Of a DNA stretch of 64,000 nucleotides, positions 27,547-36,951 are shown in pieces. Origin of the DNA: an uncultured Clostridia bacterium. Lineage in GTDB: Bacteria; Bacillota; Clostridia; Oscillospirales; Oscillospiraceae. Positions within the stretch are counted from its first letter, which is position 1. The number at the start of each line of letters is the position of its first letter. Where the stretch lies: the NCBI GenBank assembly GCA_946412355.1, contig CAMKGX010000002.1:1-64000 (forward strand), read 5' to 3'. The translations under genes were made by a program, and so were the position numbers. Under the pieces are notes generated by a model, which had not been told where the DNA came from, did no database searches, and worked only from the letters and a program-made list of their open reading frames with translations.

Positions 27547-28235
27547 CTCAAGCCCGCCTTTTCAAATGCGCCCTTCAAAACGGAGTGCGCAACCAGCAGC
27601 TCCGCCTTTTTCTCAGCGCTGATTCTATTATTATCCAGTCCGCAAATATCATTCTCCTGTCTTTCGCTCCAGTCGCAGCAGTCGACGGTGAAGCATGCGC
27701 CGAGCGTACCCTTGTCCGTTTCGAACCCGGTATTGCGAGTTATGGCAAACAGCAGTTTTGCGGCAAATTTCTCTGTGTTTTCAATCTCCAAATTGGGAAA
27801 AAGTTCCTTGAACCCGGAAAGCTCCTCGGCGGTTCCGCCCGAGATAATCAGCTTTACAAAAAGGGCACTGGCGCGAAGCAACTCCTGCCTTTGGTCCCGC
27901 AGCTCATCCTGCTCGGCAAATACCCACTGCTCCAAAAAGCGGAATGAAAGCAGAGCAAACTCAAACGAATGGACCAGGATGAGAGATACGTTGCTCTTTC
28001 CTTCTGCATTTTTACGTAGCGCATTTGTCTCTCTGATCACATCTGGATTATCTGCGGCGTCGTCCATCAGGATATAATACTCGTTTCCGTCGTTCTTAAC
28101 CTGCCCCACGGCGGCCCTTAACCGGGAATTGTTTCCCTTTGTTTCAACCATGACGTCAGGATAGAGATATCCACATAAGGTGCGCCAAAACAGATAGCCG
28201 GAGCCACTGTCTTCACACCATAAGTACTTGCTCAT
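27543..28235 (-). CDS. Uncharacterised protein, possible TOPRIM-like nuclease fold
   Basis: N-terminal Glu in WCEDSGSGYLFW and acidic EYYILMDDAADN strand-loop reminiscent of TOPRIM E...DxD; AGGAG RBS. Confidence 0.5.
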   Translation of the reverse strand: MSKYLWCEDSGSGYLFWRTLCGYLYPDVMVETKGNNSRLRAAVGQVKNDGNEYYILMDDAADNPDVIRETNALRKNAEGKSNVSLILVHSFEFALLSFRFLEQWVFAEQDELRDQRQELLRASALFVKLIISGGTAEELSGFKELFPNLEIENTEKFAAKLLFAITRNTGFETDKGTLGACFTVDCCDWSERQENDICGLDNNRISAEKKAELLVAHSVLKGAFEKAGLR

Positions 28236-28542
28236 CTGATTTGATCTCCTTATAAAACACATTTTGCCGGATTACCGCTTCTTCTCGAATATCCACCGAA
28301 GGGATTTCGCATCCGGCACGGGCTTTACTTCGGCATTTTGCATAATCAAGTGGCAGACTATTGTCGGCCAAGCAGCATCACCGGGGAGAGATTATCCTAT
28401 GAATAGTTGGATTATACTACAAAAACCCGGTGAGGTAAACACCTTTAAGGGCAGCGACACCCGCTTTTACATATGTTGGTGCCCTTGCCGGCCCATGAGA
28501 ATAGCATGACATCTGTACCGGTCAAGTAAGGTTGACACAAAA

Positions 28543-28585
28543 AAGGCCAGCCGCAGAAAGCACCTCTGCTCTCTGCGGCTGGCCT
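28543..28585 (-). terminator. Rho-independent terminator (minus strand)
   Basis: AGGCCAGCCGCAGA...TCTGCGGCTGGCCT with T-run on minus strand. Confidence 0.8.
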
Positions 28586-28627
28586 CGTCTTTACCAAGCG
28601 GCCCCGCCGCTTGCCTGCGCCGCCCTC

Positions 28628-29176
28628 TTACTCCTTCTCTGTACAAACCATGTGCATGGCGCCGCGGGTCAGGAAGAACAGGCAGGTGAGCCAAATCCCG
28701 TCATCAGAAAAGCCATCACGGATAAGAAGCTGTTCGAAGACTTTGTTGACGACATCCAGCATAAAGGGTAACCCAAGCATCACGTAGGAAATGCCTTCGG
28801 CGCCTGTCAGCTCGCTGATTTGCGTAACAAGCCCACGCAGCCGTACCGTTGTGTATGCCCCAAACACATCGAGAGGCCGCAGGAACGTAAACCTCTCCCC
28901 GGACCGCTGGGCGTTTGCTTCTTCAAGTTGATTTAACTGGTTTAAATCAAATCCGTCGCTGTTGATCTGCCAAAGCTCGTCCATAATATCGCTGCAAAGG
29001 TTGACTATACCCGTCATCTGCTCCCACGTATAGCAGCAGTCAAACTCATGATTTTGCAGCGTCACATGATAGGTCGTGCCCTCACGGGCCAATCGGGGAT
29101 CGAGATTATTCTCAATCCGCCGCAGGAGTTCTTCCACGCACACATCCCGTTCCTCTTTCGGTCTTCTTTCTGACAT
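28628..29176 (-). CDS. Hypothetical protein (182 aa)
   Basis: ORF with upstream AGGAGG-like RBS, followed by terminator; no family recognised. Confidence 0.6.
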   Translation of the reverse strand: MSERRPKEERDVCVEELLRRIENNLDPRLAREGTTYHVTLQNHEFDCCYTWEQMTGIVNLCSDIMDELWQINSDGFDLNQLNQLEEANAQRSGERFTFLRPLDVFGAYTTVRLRGLVTQISELTGAEGISYVMLGLPFMLDVVNKVFEQLLIRDGFSDDGIWLTCLFFLTRGAMHMVCTEKE

Positions 29177-29296
29177 CGTTTTTTCCTCCTTGTCATTTTT
29201 CTTTTGTTTTCTATACCCGTTATTTCATTGGCCACGCCCACAGCCACAGCCCAGCCGTGGCCGTGGGCGTATCTGTCCTTCCCTATCTCGCTTTTA

Positions 29297-30268
29297 TTAC
29301 GCCACGTCCTGAATATGCACCGGCTTGCCGTCCAGGAAAGTGACGTCCTTACCGAAGTTGCTGCTCACGCTACTGTCCAGGTTGTCCACCACCGCCAGCA
29401 GCTTGGCCTCCGGCGTGATGGGACTCACGCCAACGCGGAACGGATAGGCGGTGTGGTGGCTGGCCACCAGGTTTTCCAGCTTCCTTGCCTTATCCTCCGG
29501 CGTGCCCAGCTCCTGGGCCATCTCCCGAATCATCATGGCGCCCTCCAGCGCATGGGCGTTCTCCTTCATGGCATCCGTGGGCCGCATTGCCGCGCCGGTG
29601 CTGTCAAAGCCATACTCACGCACCTTGCCGATGTCGTGGAGCACCGCCCCGGCAGTCAGCAGCTCTTTGTCAATGCCAAAGTCATAGGTATCATTGTAGT
29701 ATTCAGCGAAGTTATACGCCCACTCCATCACCTCGAAGGTGTGGGTCAGCAGACCGCCCACGCAGGCGTGATGGCTGCCGGTGGACGCCGGGCAGGAACT
29801 GAACACCTCCTTGTTTTCGTCCACCAACGCCTTGCACAACAGGAGATAGTCCCCGTCCTGGATCTTCGCCACCATGGCATCCCGGAACGTCTTAAACCCC
29901 TCTTCCCCCGACAACAACCCGTGGGGCAGCAGCGTCCGGATGTCGTTCTGCGCGTCGTCAGCATCCAGAGGCCAGATGTCGATAATCCGAATCTGGGGCG
30001 CGCCCTTGTAGGAGCCCATCCTACCCTGCACCATCACAGGGGTGCCGGCGCTGGACTCATCCAACTCTCCGCAGTAATCAAAGCAGATGCCGGCGATGGC
30101 GCCCTTGCAGTTCCGCAGCGTGCACACCATGTTCTGCCCGCCGTTCTTGTTCCGATACAGCCGCACCTCCTCCAGGATGAAGGCGGCGCACACGTCGAAG
30201 GCGTTATAACCACCGGCCATGCCAAAGAAAAACTTCTGGCTATTCTGATAATCGTCCATAATGCTCAT
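29297..30268 (-). CDS. OB-fold/HD domain protein, YhaM-like 3'-5' exoribonuclease
   Basis: GGLLTHTFEVMEWA, AGAVLHDIGKVREY, ENLVASHHTAYPFR HD motifs. Confidence 0.8.
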   Translation of the reverse strand: MSIMDDYQNSQKFFFGMAGGYNAFDVCAAFILEEVRLYRNKNGGQNMVCTLRNCKGAIAGICFDYCGELDESSAGTPVMVQGRMGSYKGAPQIRIIDIWPLDADDAQNDIRTLLPHGLLSGEEGFKTFRDAMVAKIQDGDYLLLCKALVDENKEVFSSCPASTGSHHACVGGLLTHTFEVMEWAYNFAEYYNDTYDFGIDKELLTAGAVLHDIGKVREYGFDSTGAAMRPTDAMKENAHALEGAMMIREMAQELGTPEDKARKLENLVASHHTAYPFRVGVSPITPEAKLLAVVDNLDSSVSSNFGKDVTFLDGKPVHIQDVA

Positions 30269-30366
30269 TTTTGTTACCTCTTCTCTCGTAAATTATTATT
30301 GTGTGCGGGAGGGGAACGGCCCCTCCCTGCCGTTGCAATAGTGTTTTTCCGTCCCCGCGGGGTATA

Positions 30367-31830
30367 TCACACCGCCCACTCCACGCGGGCCGTGTGCTCC
30401 GACACCTCCACGCGCCGGATGAACTGGGCGGCCACCACCTTCTTCTCGTCGAAGGGCAGGTCATTGAATACCACCCGCTCCGGCAGATGGGGCCGCTGCT
30501 TCTCCCGCTGGCGCTGGCGCAGCACCTCCTGCCGCTCCGCCTCCAGCCGCTGCAATGCCCGCTGGATATAGGTGTTGGACATATCCTGGCTCTCGGCGAA
30601 TGCGTCCACCAGCCGATCCGCCCGGCGGTCCAGCTCCTCCAGCCTGGCGGCGTAAACGTCCTTCTCCGCCGCGGGCTGCTCCACGGGGCAACGGTCAATG
30701 AGCTCCTGCAGCTCCCGGGCCACAGTCTCCTCCAACTCCGTCAGATTTACGCGGATGGTGGCGTCGCACCGGGCATTGTTGTACCGTCCGCTGCAGTTCA
30801 TCCAGCGGTACTCCTTCTCCGTCTGGATCTTCACGCTGTAGCCGCACTTGGCGCACTTCAGCAGCCCCGTCAGCCAGGTGTGGGTGCCGGCGTTGCCATT
30901 ATGTACCTGCGCGTTGTGCCGCAGCTTTTCCTGCACCGTCAGCCACAGCGCCGCGTCCACCAGTCCCACGCTCCGCAGCACCGTCAAATGGTGCTCCTTC
31001 ACATTGGTGTACTTCCGCTCATTGGGCTCCCGCTTGCCGAACAGGAAAGCGTTGTGTACCCCGTCAAAGGCCTCCGCAGGCGAATCCACCTGGACGCCCA
31101 GCGCCTGATAGTGGAGCATCACCTGCTCGTCCGCCTTGACATAGAGCGGGCTGTGCAGCATCCGGGACAATGTACTGGAATCCCAGAAGTCCCGCTTTGC
31201 CCCGGGGATCATCCGGTTGTTCAGCTCCTTCACCACCGACCCCAGCGTGGCGCCGGGCTGTGCGTACAAGGAAAAAATCTCCTGCACGACGGCGGCGGTC
31301 TTGTCGTCGGGAACCAGTGAGGCGTAGCTGCGCCCGCTGCTGTCCACTGCCCTGCCCAAGATGAAGCCGTAGGGTGCCGGACCGCCGGGCCAGGCGCCCT
31401 GTCCGGCCCGGGCGGCGTAGTTGTCGTGGACACGCTCCGACGTGGTCTCCCGCTCCAACTGGGCGAACACCATGATGATGTGCAGCATGGCGCGTCCCAT
31501 GGGGCTGGCGGTGTCGAAGTTCTCCGTCACGGAGATGAACTCCACGTTGTGCTTCTGCAGCGTCTTCCAAAGCTGGGAGAAGTCCGCGATGGACCGGGAG
31601 AAGCGGTCCAGGCGGTAGACGTAGATCTTGCTGATTTTCCCTGCCCGGATGTCCTTCAGCAGCCTCTGAAAGTCGGGGCGGTCGGTGTTCTTGCCGGAGT
31701 AGCCCCGGTCCTGGTACAGCTTGACCTCTTCCTCGCCCGCCGCGTTGCGGCACATCTCCTGCTGTCCCTCAATGGAGATGCTGTTCTTCTTTTCGATGGA
31801 CTGGCGGGCATAAATTGCCGCGTACCGCAT
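30367..31830 (-). CDS. Large serine recombinase (resolvase + recombinase + zinc-ribbon)
   Basis: AAIYARQSIEKKNSISIEGQ, RLDRFSRSIADF, CAKCGYSVKIQ... Confidence 0.93.
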   Translation of the reverse strand: MRYAAIYARQSIEKKNSISIEGQQEMCRNAAGEEEVKLYQDRGYSGKNTDRPDFQRLLKDIRAGKISKIYVYRLDRFSRSIADFSQLWKTLQKHNVEFISVTENFDTASPMGRAMLHIIMVFAQLERETTSERVHDNYAARAGQGAWPGGPAPYGFILGRAVDSSGRSYASLVPDDKTAAVVQEIFSLYAQPGATLGSVVKELNNRMIPGAKRDFWDSSTLSRMLHSPLYVKADEQVMLHYQALGVQVDSPAEAFDGVHNAFLFGKREPNERKYTNVKEHHLTVLRSVGLVDAALWLTVQEKLRHNAQVHNGNAGTHTWLTGLLKCAKCGYSVKIQTEKEYRWMNCSGRYNNARCDATIRVNLTELEETVARELQELIDRCPVEQPAAEKDVYAARLEELDRRADRLVDAFAESQDMSNTYIQRALQRLEAERQEVLRQRQREKQRPHLPERVVFNDLPFDEKKVVAAQFIRRVEVSEHTARVEWAV

Positions 31831-31833
31831 GAC

Positions 31834-32055
31834 TTACGCGATCTTGTGCCGGGGCGCAGCCTTGGCGGCAGCCTCCTCCCGGCTCCGGCGGAGTGCGGCG
31901 CAGCAGGTCATCCAGGCGTCCTTCAGCGCCGCGTCGCGCTCCTGTTCGTTGGGATAGGTAGGGTGGGTGTGGGTGATTTCCATAGGCAGACCTCCTCGAC
32001 CATACCTATGCGCCACCTCCTGGGGGAATACCACGATCTTGCGGGGCTCGTTCAT
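31834..32055 (-). CDS. Small protein (73 aa) immediately upstream of serine recombinase
   Basis: MNEPRKIVVFPQEVAHRYGRGGLPMEITHTHPTYPNEQERDAALKDAWM...; GGAGGGGTCTC upstream of ATG; stop 4 nt before recombinase start. Confidence 0.6.
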   Translation of the reverse strand: MNEPRKIVVFPQEVAHRYGRGGLPMEITHTHPTYPNEQERDAALKDAWMTCCAALRRSREEAAAKAAPRHKIA

Positions 32056-32465
32056 GAGACCCCTCCTCTCTGTTTTATTCAAACAAAAAGCGCCGTGCAG
32101 GTGAAGACCTACACGACGCGAAGAGGGCGCAATATTCCCCTTGCATCCCCGGGCAAAATTGGATATAATAAGCCCGACGGTACGGGGATTCCCGTTGTAT
32201 AGGTGGCTACGACACCTTGCAGGCGGTAGAGAGTTGGCGCTCTCTGCCGCTGCCGTCACTTTTCATTTGTGACCACATTATAACTCCAGCAAATCCGTTT
32301 GTAAATACATTTGAAAACAAATGTTCTGATTATTTACATTTTGTTCACGATTTCCGCATTTTTGTGCAACCATACAACAAAAAAGTAAACAAATTGTTCT
32401 ACGCAGGGCAAAAGCAGAAGGGTCCCACAAGGGCCGCCACCCGTAAGATAGTTTTATCGTCTTTT

Positions 32466-32560
32466 GCAGACGGCATATCATTCGCCATGCCGTCTGCTGT
32501 TTCATTAAGGGGTAAAAAGAACGCAGCAGGAATCCCGCTCCGGGTTCCTGTTGCGTTCTT
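32466..32560 (+). other. Two tandem hairpins
   Basis: GCAGACGGCAT...ATGCCGTCTGC and AACGCAGCAGGAA...TTCCTGTTGCGTTCTTTTCTT. Confidence 0.6.
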
Positions 32561-32808
32561 TTCTTCATGCAGATGCGCAGCCCTTGCGGAGGCGGGACTT
32601 GCCATATGTCCTAATATCCTGATGAATCCGGCCAAACAGAATCAGAATACCGCAATGCGGAAATACAGAAAATCTCTGCGATACCATCTCTGCTCCGTAT
32701 CGCATCTGAATCAAAGCTTGCCCCACTTCGTAAAATATTTCTAAAAATTTGTCGTTGCTTTTTGCCGTGTTCCTTCATATAATAGGGAGTGGAAAGGGGA
32801 TGCTTACA

Positions 32809-33075
32809 ATGCCGAACATTAAACCCGTCTCTGATCTGCGCAACTATGGCGAGGTACTGCGCGATGTCGCCGTCGGTCAGCCTGTGTTCCTGACGAAGAA
32901 CGGTCGGGGCCGCTACGCCGTGATCGACATGGAGGAGTATCGTCAGTATGAGAAGATGAAGGCGATGGGCCGCCTGCTGGCCGAGTTGGACAAGGGTCGC
33001 CGCTCCGGCGAAACGCAGGGCTGGCTGGATGCCGATGATGTATTCTCAGAGCTGGAAAGGGAGTACAATGGCTAA
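32809..33075 (+). CDS. Type II antitoxin, Phd/YefM family
   Basis: MPNIKPVSDLRNYGEVLRDVAVGQPVFLTKNGRGRYAVIDMEEYRQYE. Confidence 0.9.
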   Translation: MPNIKPVSDLRNYGEVLRDVAVGQPVFLTKNGRGRYAVIDMEEYRQYEKMKAMGRLLAELDKGRRSGETQGWLDADDVFSELEREYNG

Positions 33076-33403
33076 GCTGGTCATGTCTCCCGAGACAAAA
33101 GCGGACTTGAAAGAGATTGCCGGTTATATCGCGCACAAACGCAATAATCCGGATGCCGCCTTGCGGCTCTTGCGCCGCATCAAAGAGGACACGAGCAAGC
33201 TGCGCAAATTTCCCGAAATGGGAACGCCGCTCGGAAAGAGCGGCGATGTGGAATATCGGTATATCATCTGTGGAAGCTATATGGTGTTCCACCACTATCA
33301 GGAGGGCACCGTATACATCGACCGCATTCTCTATGGTCGGCGCGATTACATGGCGATCCTGTTCGGGGCGCTGCTTGAGGATACCGACGCTGAAGCGCAG
33401 TAG
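33068..33403 (+). CDS. Type II toxin, RelE/ParE family
   Basis: MAKLVMSPETKADLKEIAGYI...RYIICGSYMVFHHYQEGTVYIDRILYGRRDYMAIL; overlaps antitoxin by 8 nt. Confidence 0.9.
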   Translation: MAKLVMSPETKADLKEIAGYIAHKRNNPDAALRLLRRIKEDTSKLRKFPEMGTPLGKSGDVEYRYIICGSYMVFHHYQEGTVYIDRILYGRRDYMAILFGALLEDTDAEAQ

Positions 33404-33598
33404 GCAAAACGGGACAGCTTCCGCAGTTTCCTTATTTACAGCCCGGAAGTTTTTGCCCGCTCCGCGGCTGACCCATTTTTGACCCAGGCCGAAAAATGAC
33501 GGCGTGGAACGGATGGACAACGCATCAACCTTTCGCAACAAAAAGTGTACGCTTTAGCACCAAAATGACGCAAAACTCACAATCACGCCGCGCACGGA

Positions 33599-33633
33599 AA
33601 GGTCGGTAATTCTATCAAAATTACCGACCTTTT
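33599..33633 (+). terminator. Terminator
   Basis: AAGGTCGGTAATT-ctatcaa-AATTACCGACCTTTT. Confidence 0.85.
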
Positions 33634-33634
33634 A

Positions 33635-33711
33635 TGCGTTAGGACACCGGTTTTCATACAATTCGGCGTTTCTTACCTCCAAGCGGGGGTGGGTGCAAAG
33701 TGGGTGCAAAT
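33635..33711 (+). repeat. Direct repeat copy 1 flanking nuclease gene
   Basis: TGCGTTAGGACACCGGTTTTCATACAATTCGGCGTTTCTTACCTCCAAGCGGGGGTGGGTGCAAAGTGGGTGCAAAT; about 69/77 identical to 34672-34748. Confidence 0.9.
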
Positions 33712-33785
33712 AAAGATACCAGGAAGATTGCACATAAAAGCACTTTTCCATGGGACAAAGGTATAGTATAATTATTTTATCACAT

Positions 33786-34364
33786 ATGATGAGGAAGGGC
33801 GGTGCTTTCTTGAAACGCCTAACAACTCAAGATTTCGTTGCCCGGGCAAAAAAACTATATGGGGATAAGTACGATTATTCAAAAGTTGACTATAAGAATA
33901 CTGAGACCAAGGTTTGTATTATCTGCCCAGAACATGGAGAGTTTTGGCAAACACCCAATAACCATTTGTTTGGCGCAGGGTGCCCGACTTGTCCACAGAG
34001 CAACCTGGAGGGAGAGCTTCGACAGTTCTTAATCAAAAACGGTATTGTATTTGAACAAGAGCGTGGTTTTGATTGGTTGAGACACAAGAAAAAGCTTTTC
34101 CTTGACTTCTACCTTCCAGATTACCAGGTTGCAATAGAATGTCAGGGTAAGCAGCATTTTGTGCCGATTGATCTGTTTGGTGGAGAGGAATTCTTTGAGA
34201 AGACCTTAGAGCGAGATAGGATAAAACATGAGTTGTGCGAAAAGCATGGGATAGATCTCCTTTACTTTTCGAACGCAGCAATAGATTATCCATATCCTGT
34301 TATTGAGACCTATGGATCATTGCTGGATGAAATAGTTCGACATGGAAAGTACAAGAATGAATAG
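33786..34364 (+). CDS. Nuclease-like protein (N-terminal zinc-ribbon-like repeat region + C-terminal PDDEXK-like endonuclease)
   Basis: CPEHGEFWQTPNNHLFGAGCPTC and FLDFYLPDYQVAIECQGKQHF catalytic-like motif (D...ExQ/K); start uncertain. Confidence 0.7.
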   Translation: MMRKGGAFLKRLTTQDFVARAKKLYGDKYDYSKVDYKNTETKVCIICPEHGEFWQTPNNHLFGAGCPTCPQSNLEGELRQFLIKNGIVFEQERGFDWLRHKKKLFLDFYLPDYQVAIECQGKQHFVPIDLFGGEEFFEKTLERDRIKHELCEKHGIDLLYFSNAAIDYPYPVIETYGSLLDEIVRHGKYKNE

Positions 34365-34449
34365 TGCCTTGTAGGAATTGAACAATCAAGACTTGTATAG
34401 TTTCAGCAGAAATAAGGATGTTGACAGAAAAGGGAATATAGGGAAAAAC

Positions 34450-34668
34450 CTGGAACCTTTTAGCGAATCTTGAGAAACGCCAAAATGTGTAGGGGGTGGG
34501 TGCAAATTTAGAAATGCCCCAATCCCTGAAAATACCAAGAAAAGCAAAAAAGCGAGACAGGCAGATGCATGTTTGCACCCGCCTGTCTCGCTTTGCCCTT
34601 GTAGTAAGGGTTTTCCCGGGTAGAAACGCAAAAAAGTACACAGGCTATGTATCATAGCCTGTGTAACA
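34450..34668 (+). repeat. Structured repeat element copy 1
   Basis: CTTGAGAAACGCCAAAA, GGGGTGGGTGCAA, AAGCGAGACAGGC/GCCTGTCTCGCTT stem, CCCTTGTAGTAAGGG, terminal ACACAGGCTATG/CATAGCCTGTGT stem. Confidence 0.8.
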
Positions 34669-34671
34669 ATG

Positions 34672-34748
34672 TGCGTTAGGACACCAGTAATCATACAATT
34701 TGGCGTTTCTTACCTCCAAACGGGGGTGGGTGCAAGGTGGGTTCAGAT
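34672..34748 (+). repeat. Direct repeat copy 2 flanking nuclease gene
   Basis: TGCGTTAGGACACCAGTAATCATACAATTTGGCGTTTCTTACCTCCAAACGGGGGTGGGTGCAAGGTGGGTTCAGAT. Confidence 0.9.
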
Positions 34749-35111
34749 TATGTAAACCACCTGCGCCCATCTTTTTTGCCGAATACATCCAGTTGGACGT
34801 TGTGCTCCGGTTTCGGTATTGCTACAATTGCGGTGGATAACTGTATTATATGAATCGCTCTCCTCATCAGTTCGCACCAATACTCGAATTAAGGTATTCT
34901 ATACTCAACTCATCAAACAGCTTTGAAATCATGGGCGCCCGAGGAGGTATGTATTTTGTTTCACTTATAGTGTAAATAAACCACGCGGGAAGATTAAGCG
35001 ATAGCAGGAGTCGAACAGTCTCTTCATCCAAGCCTTTTAATCGTTATTCTTCACACCAAGTCAGATCAGATGCGCTTTATTAGATGTGCTTTGCTTTCAC
35101 ATCCCAATGAA

Positions 35112-35627
35112 CTAATCTTTTTCCGTCTCATCATAGACATGTTTTTCAGCATATGCCATCATGGAGTTATTCCTCCAGCCATGTGCTGTAAAGACCAGTA
35201 AAGGAATAATTGCTACCAACAAACTGTTTTTGATGATTATTCCCGCAGCAAACACAGCAATAATACAAATGCCAATGAGCGCCATGATCGCAACATGCTC
35301 TTTCAGCCATTTCTTTTTGAAGTACTCAATCTTGTCTTTATGGTCGAATACACTTGATTTTACCAACTGGTTCAGATTTTTCTCTGCGGCAACCATGTAT
35401 TCCTGTTCGGAGAGTCTTTTACCGCTGAGCAGTTCATTGACCGTAACGCCAAAGAGTTCGCTCATTTTCATCAAGGCATCTGCCGGGGGCATATATACGC
35501 CTGTTTCCCAACGGGAAACAGTTTTGTTCGTAACGCCGATCTGTTCTCCAAGCTGCTCTTGAGTAAGCCCGTTCTGTTTTCTGAGTTGAGCGATGAAATT
35601 ACCGATTGATAAGAGATCCATTTTCAT
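35112..35627 (-). CDS. XRE family regulator with C-terminal TM segments
   Basis: NFIAQLRKQNGLTQEQLGEQIGVTNKTVSRWETGVYMP; hydrophobic IMALIGICIIAVFAAGIII. Confidence 0.85.
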   Translation of the reverse strand: MKMDLLSIGNFIAQLRKQNGLTQEQLGEQIGVTNKTVSRWETGVYMPPADALMKMSELFGVTVNELLSGKRLSEQEYMVAAEKNLNQLVKSSVFDHKDKIEYFKKKWLKEHVAIMALIGICIIAVFAAGIIIKNSLLVAIIPLLVFTAHGWRNNSMMAYAEKHVYDETEKD

Positions 35628-35941
35628 TACCTCCAGGAAGAATTATAGCAGGTTTATCTCAAATTGTCTTTACCACAAACAGCGAATCGGCTCAAAAGAG
35701 AATTCTTCTTTCGGACAGGGAACTGTTTCCGGAATAAAAACAATAAAACAGGATCGCTATCTTGTTAAAATAGCAATCCTGTTCTGATCACTTTAGGCTG
35801 AATCCAGGAATGATACAATTTAGCGAATTTCCCTTGTAATTTCTGACTTTTCGTGATACTCTGGCACTGAGCAGAAAAGTGTATATGTAGGCTAAATTTA
35901 CCGCTTTTTCATAATTGAGCTGGTTCGGGGGGTGCAGCGCC

Positions 35942-36934
35942 GTGGAGAAAAAGGTGACAAGGATTCCACCAAAGAGTGAGCTTTCCATGGATCCCTTCAA
36001 GCATGTGGGAATCTACTGCCGGGTCAGTTCCTCATCCAAGAAACAGCTCCACAGCCTAGCTGCGCAGGCATCCGGGTTGGCCCGGCGGGTGGCTACCCAG
36101 CATCTCTGGAAGCTGGAGGACATTTACCTGGATGTTGCCTCCGGAAGTGACAGCCAGCGGGTGGAATACCGCAGGATGCTGGAGGACGCCGTGAAGGGTA
36201 AAATCGACCTTGTCGTAGTCAAGAGTTCCAGCCGCCTGGGACGGGATACTGTGGAGGTGATCCAGGCCTGCCGGGATTTGGCTGCCCATCACTGTGATGT
36301 GTATTTCGATAATGCGGATGAGTATTATTCGAGGCTTGGTCCGCTGGTTGTAGAGATAACGGCCGCTGTAGACCAGGCGGAAAATGAGAGCCGCAGCGAG
36401 AATATCAGCTTGGGCATCCGCCGGCAGATGGAATCTGGGAGTTCCAAAATCTATGACCGGGTATGCTTTGGGTATGATCACGATGCGGACGGGCATCTGG
36501 TCATACGAGAGGACCAGGCCGTTGTTGTCAGAAAAATCTTCATGCTCTATCTAGTCGGCAACAGTGTGCTGAAAATCAAACGGGCGCTGGAGAATGAAGA
36601 AATCCCGGCGCCGCGCGGCGGAACGACCTGGCCGAAGAGAACAATTGAAGCGATACTGACAAACGCGAAGTACGCGGGCACATCCTATGCCCGTACCTAC
36701 TGTATTGCTGATGCCGACAGCGGGCGCGGGATCGTCGCAACGGGCGATAAGGGAGAACAGTATATTCTGTTCGGCGCCATAGATAATAATCCTCCAATCA
36801 TCCCCCCGAAGACATTTGATAAAGTTCAGCAGATGCGGATGGATCGCAGCAATATCGAATACGACCCGGATGGAACGAAAAAGAGAAAGAGCACGCACTA
36901 TTCCTCGAAGCAGAAACCTGCCGGAGATGTTTGA
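35942..36934 (+). CDS. Serine recombinase, short form
   Basis: VGIYCRVSSSSKKQLHSLAAQ, VVVKSSSRLGRDTVEV, recombinase-domain ILTNAKYAGTSYARTY; no zinc ribbon; GTG start inferred. Confidence 0.85.
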   Translation: MEKKVTRIPPKSELSMDPFKHVGIYCRVSSSSKKQLHSLAAQASGLARRVATQHLWKLEDIYLDVASGSDSQRVEYRRMLEDAVKGKIDLVVVKSSSRLGRDTVEVIQACRDLAAHHCDVYFDNADEYYSRLGPLVVEITAAVDQAENESRSENISLGIRRQMESGSSKIYDRVCFGYDHDADGHLVIREDQAVVVRKIFMLYLVGNSVLKIKRALENEEIPAPRGGTTWPKRTIEAILTNAKYAGTSYARTYCIADADSGRGIVATGDKGEQYILFGAIDNNPPIIPPKTFDKVQQMRMDRSNIEYDPDGTKKRKSTHYSSKQKPAGDV

Positions 36935-36951
36935 CATACTAATCCAACGGA

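Noticed and set aside
32217-32744. 175-aa plus-strand ORF between recombinase and TA pair
   Set aside because: Contains two strong hairpins, no RBS, no recognisable domain.
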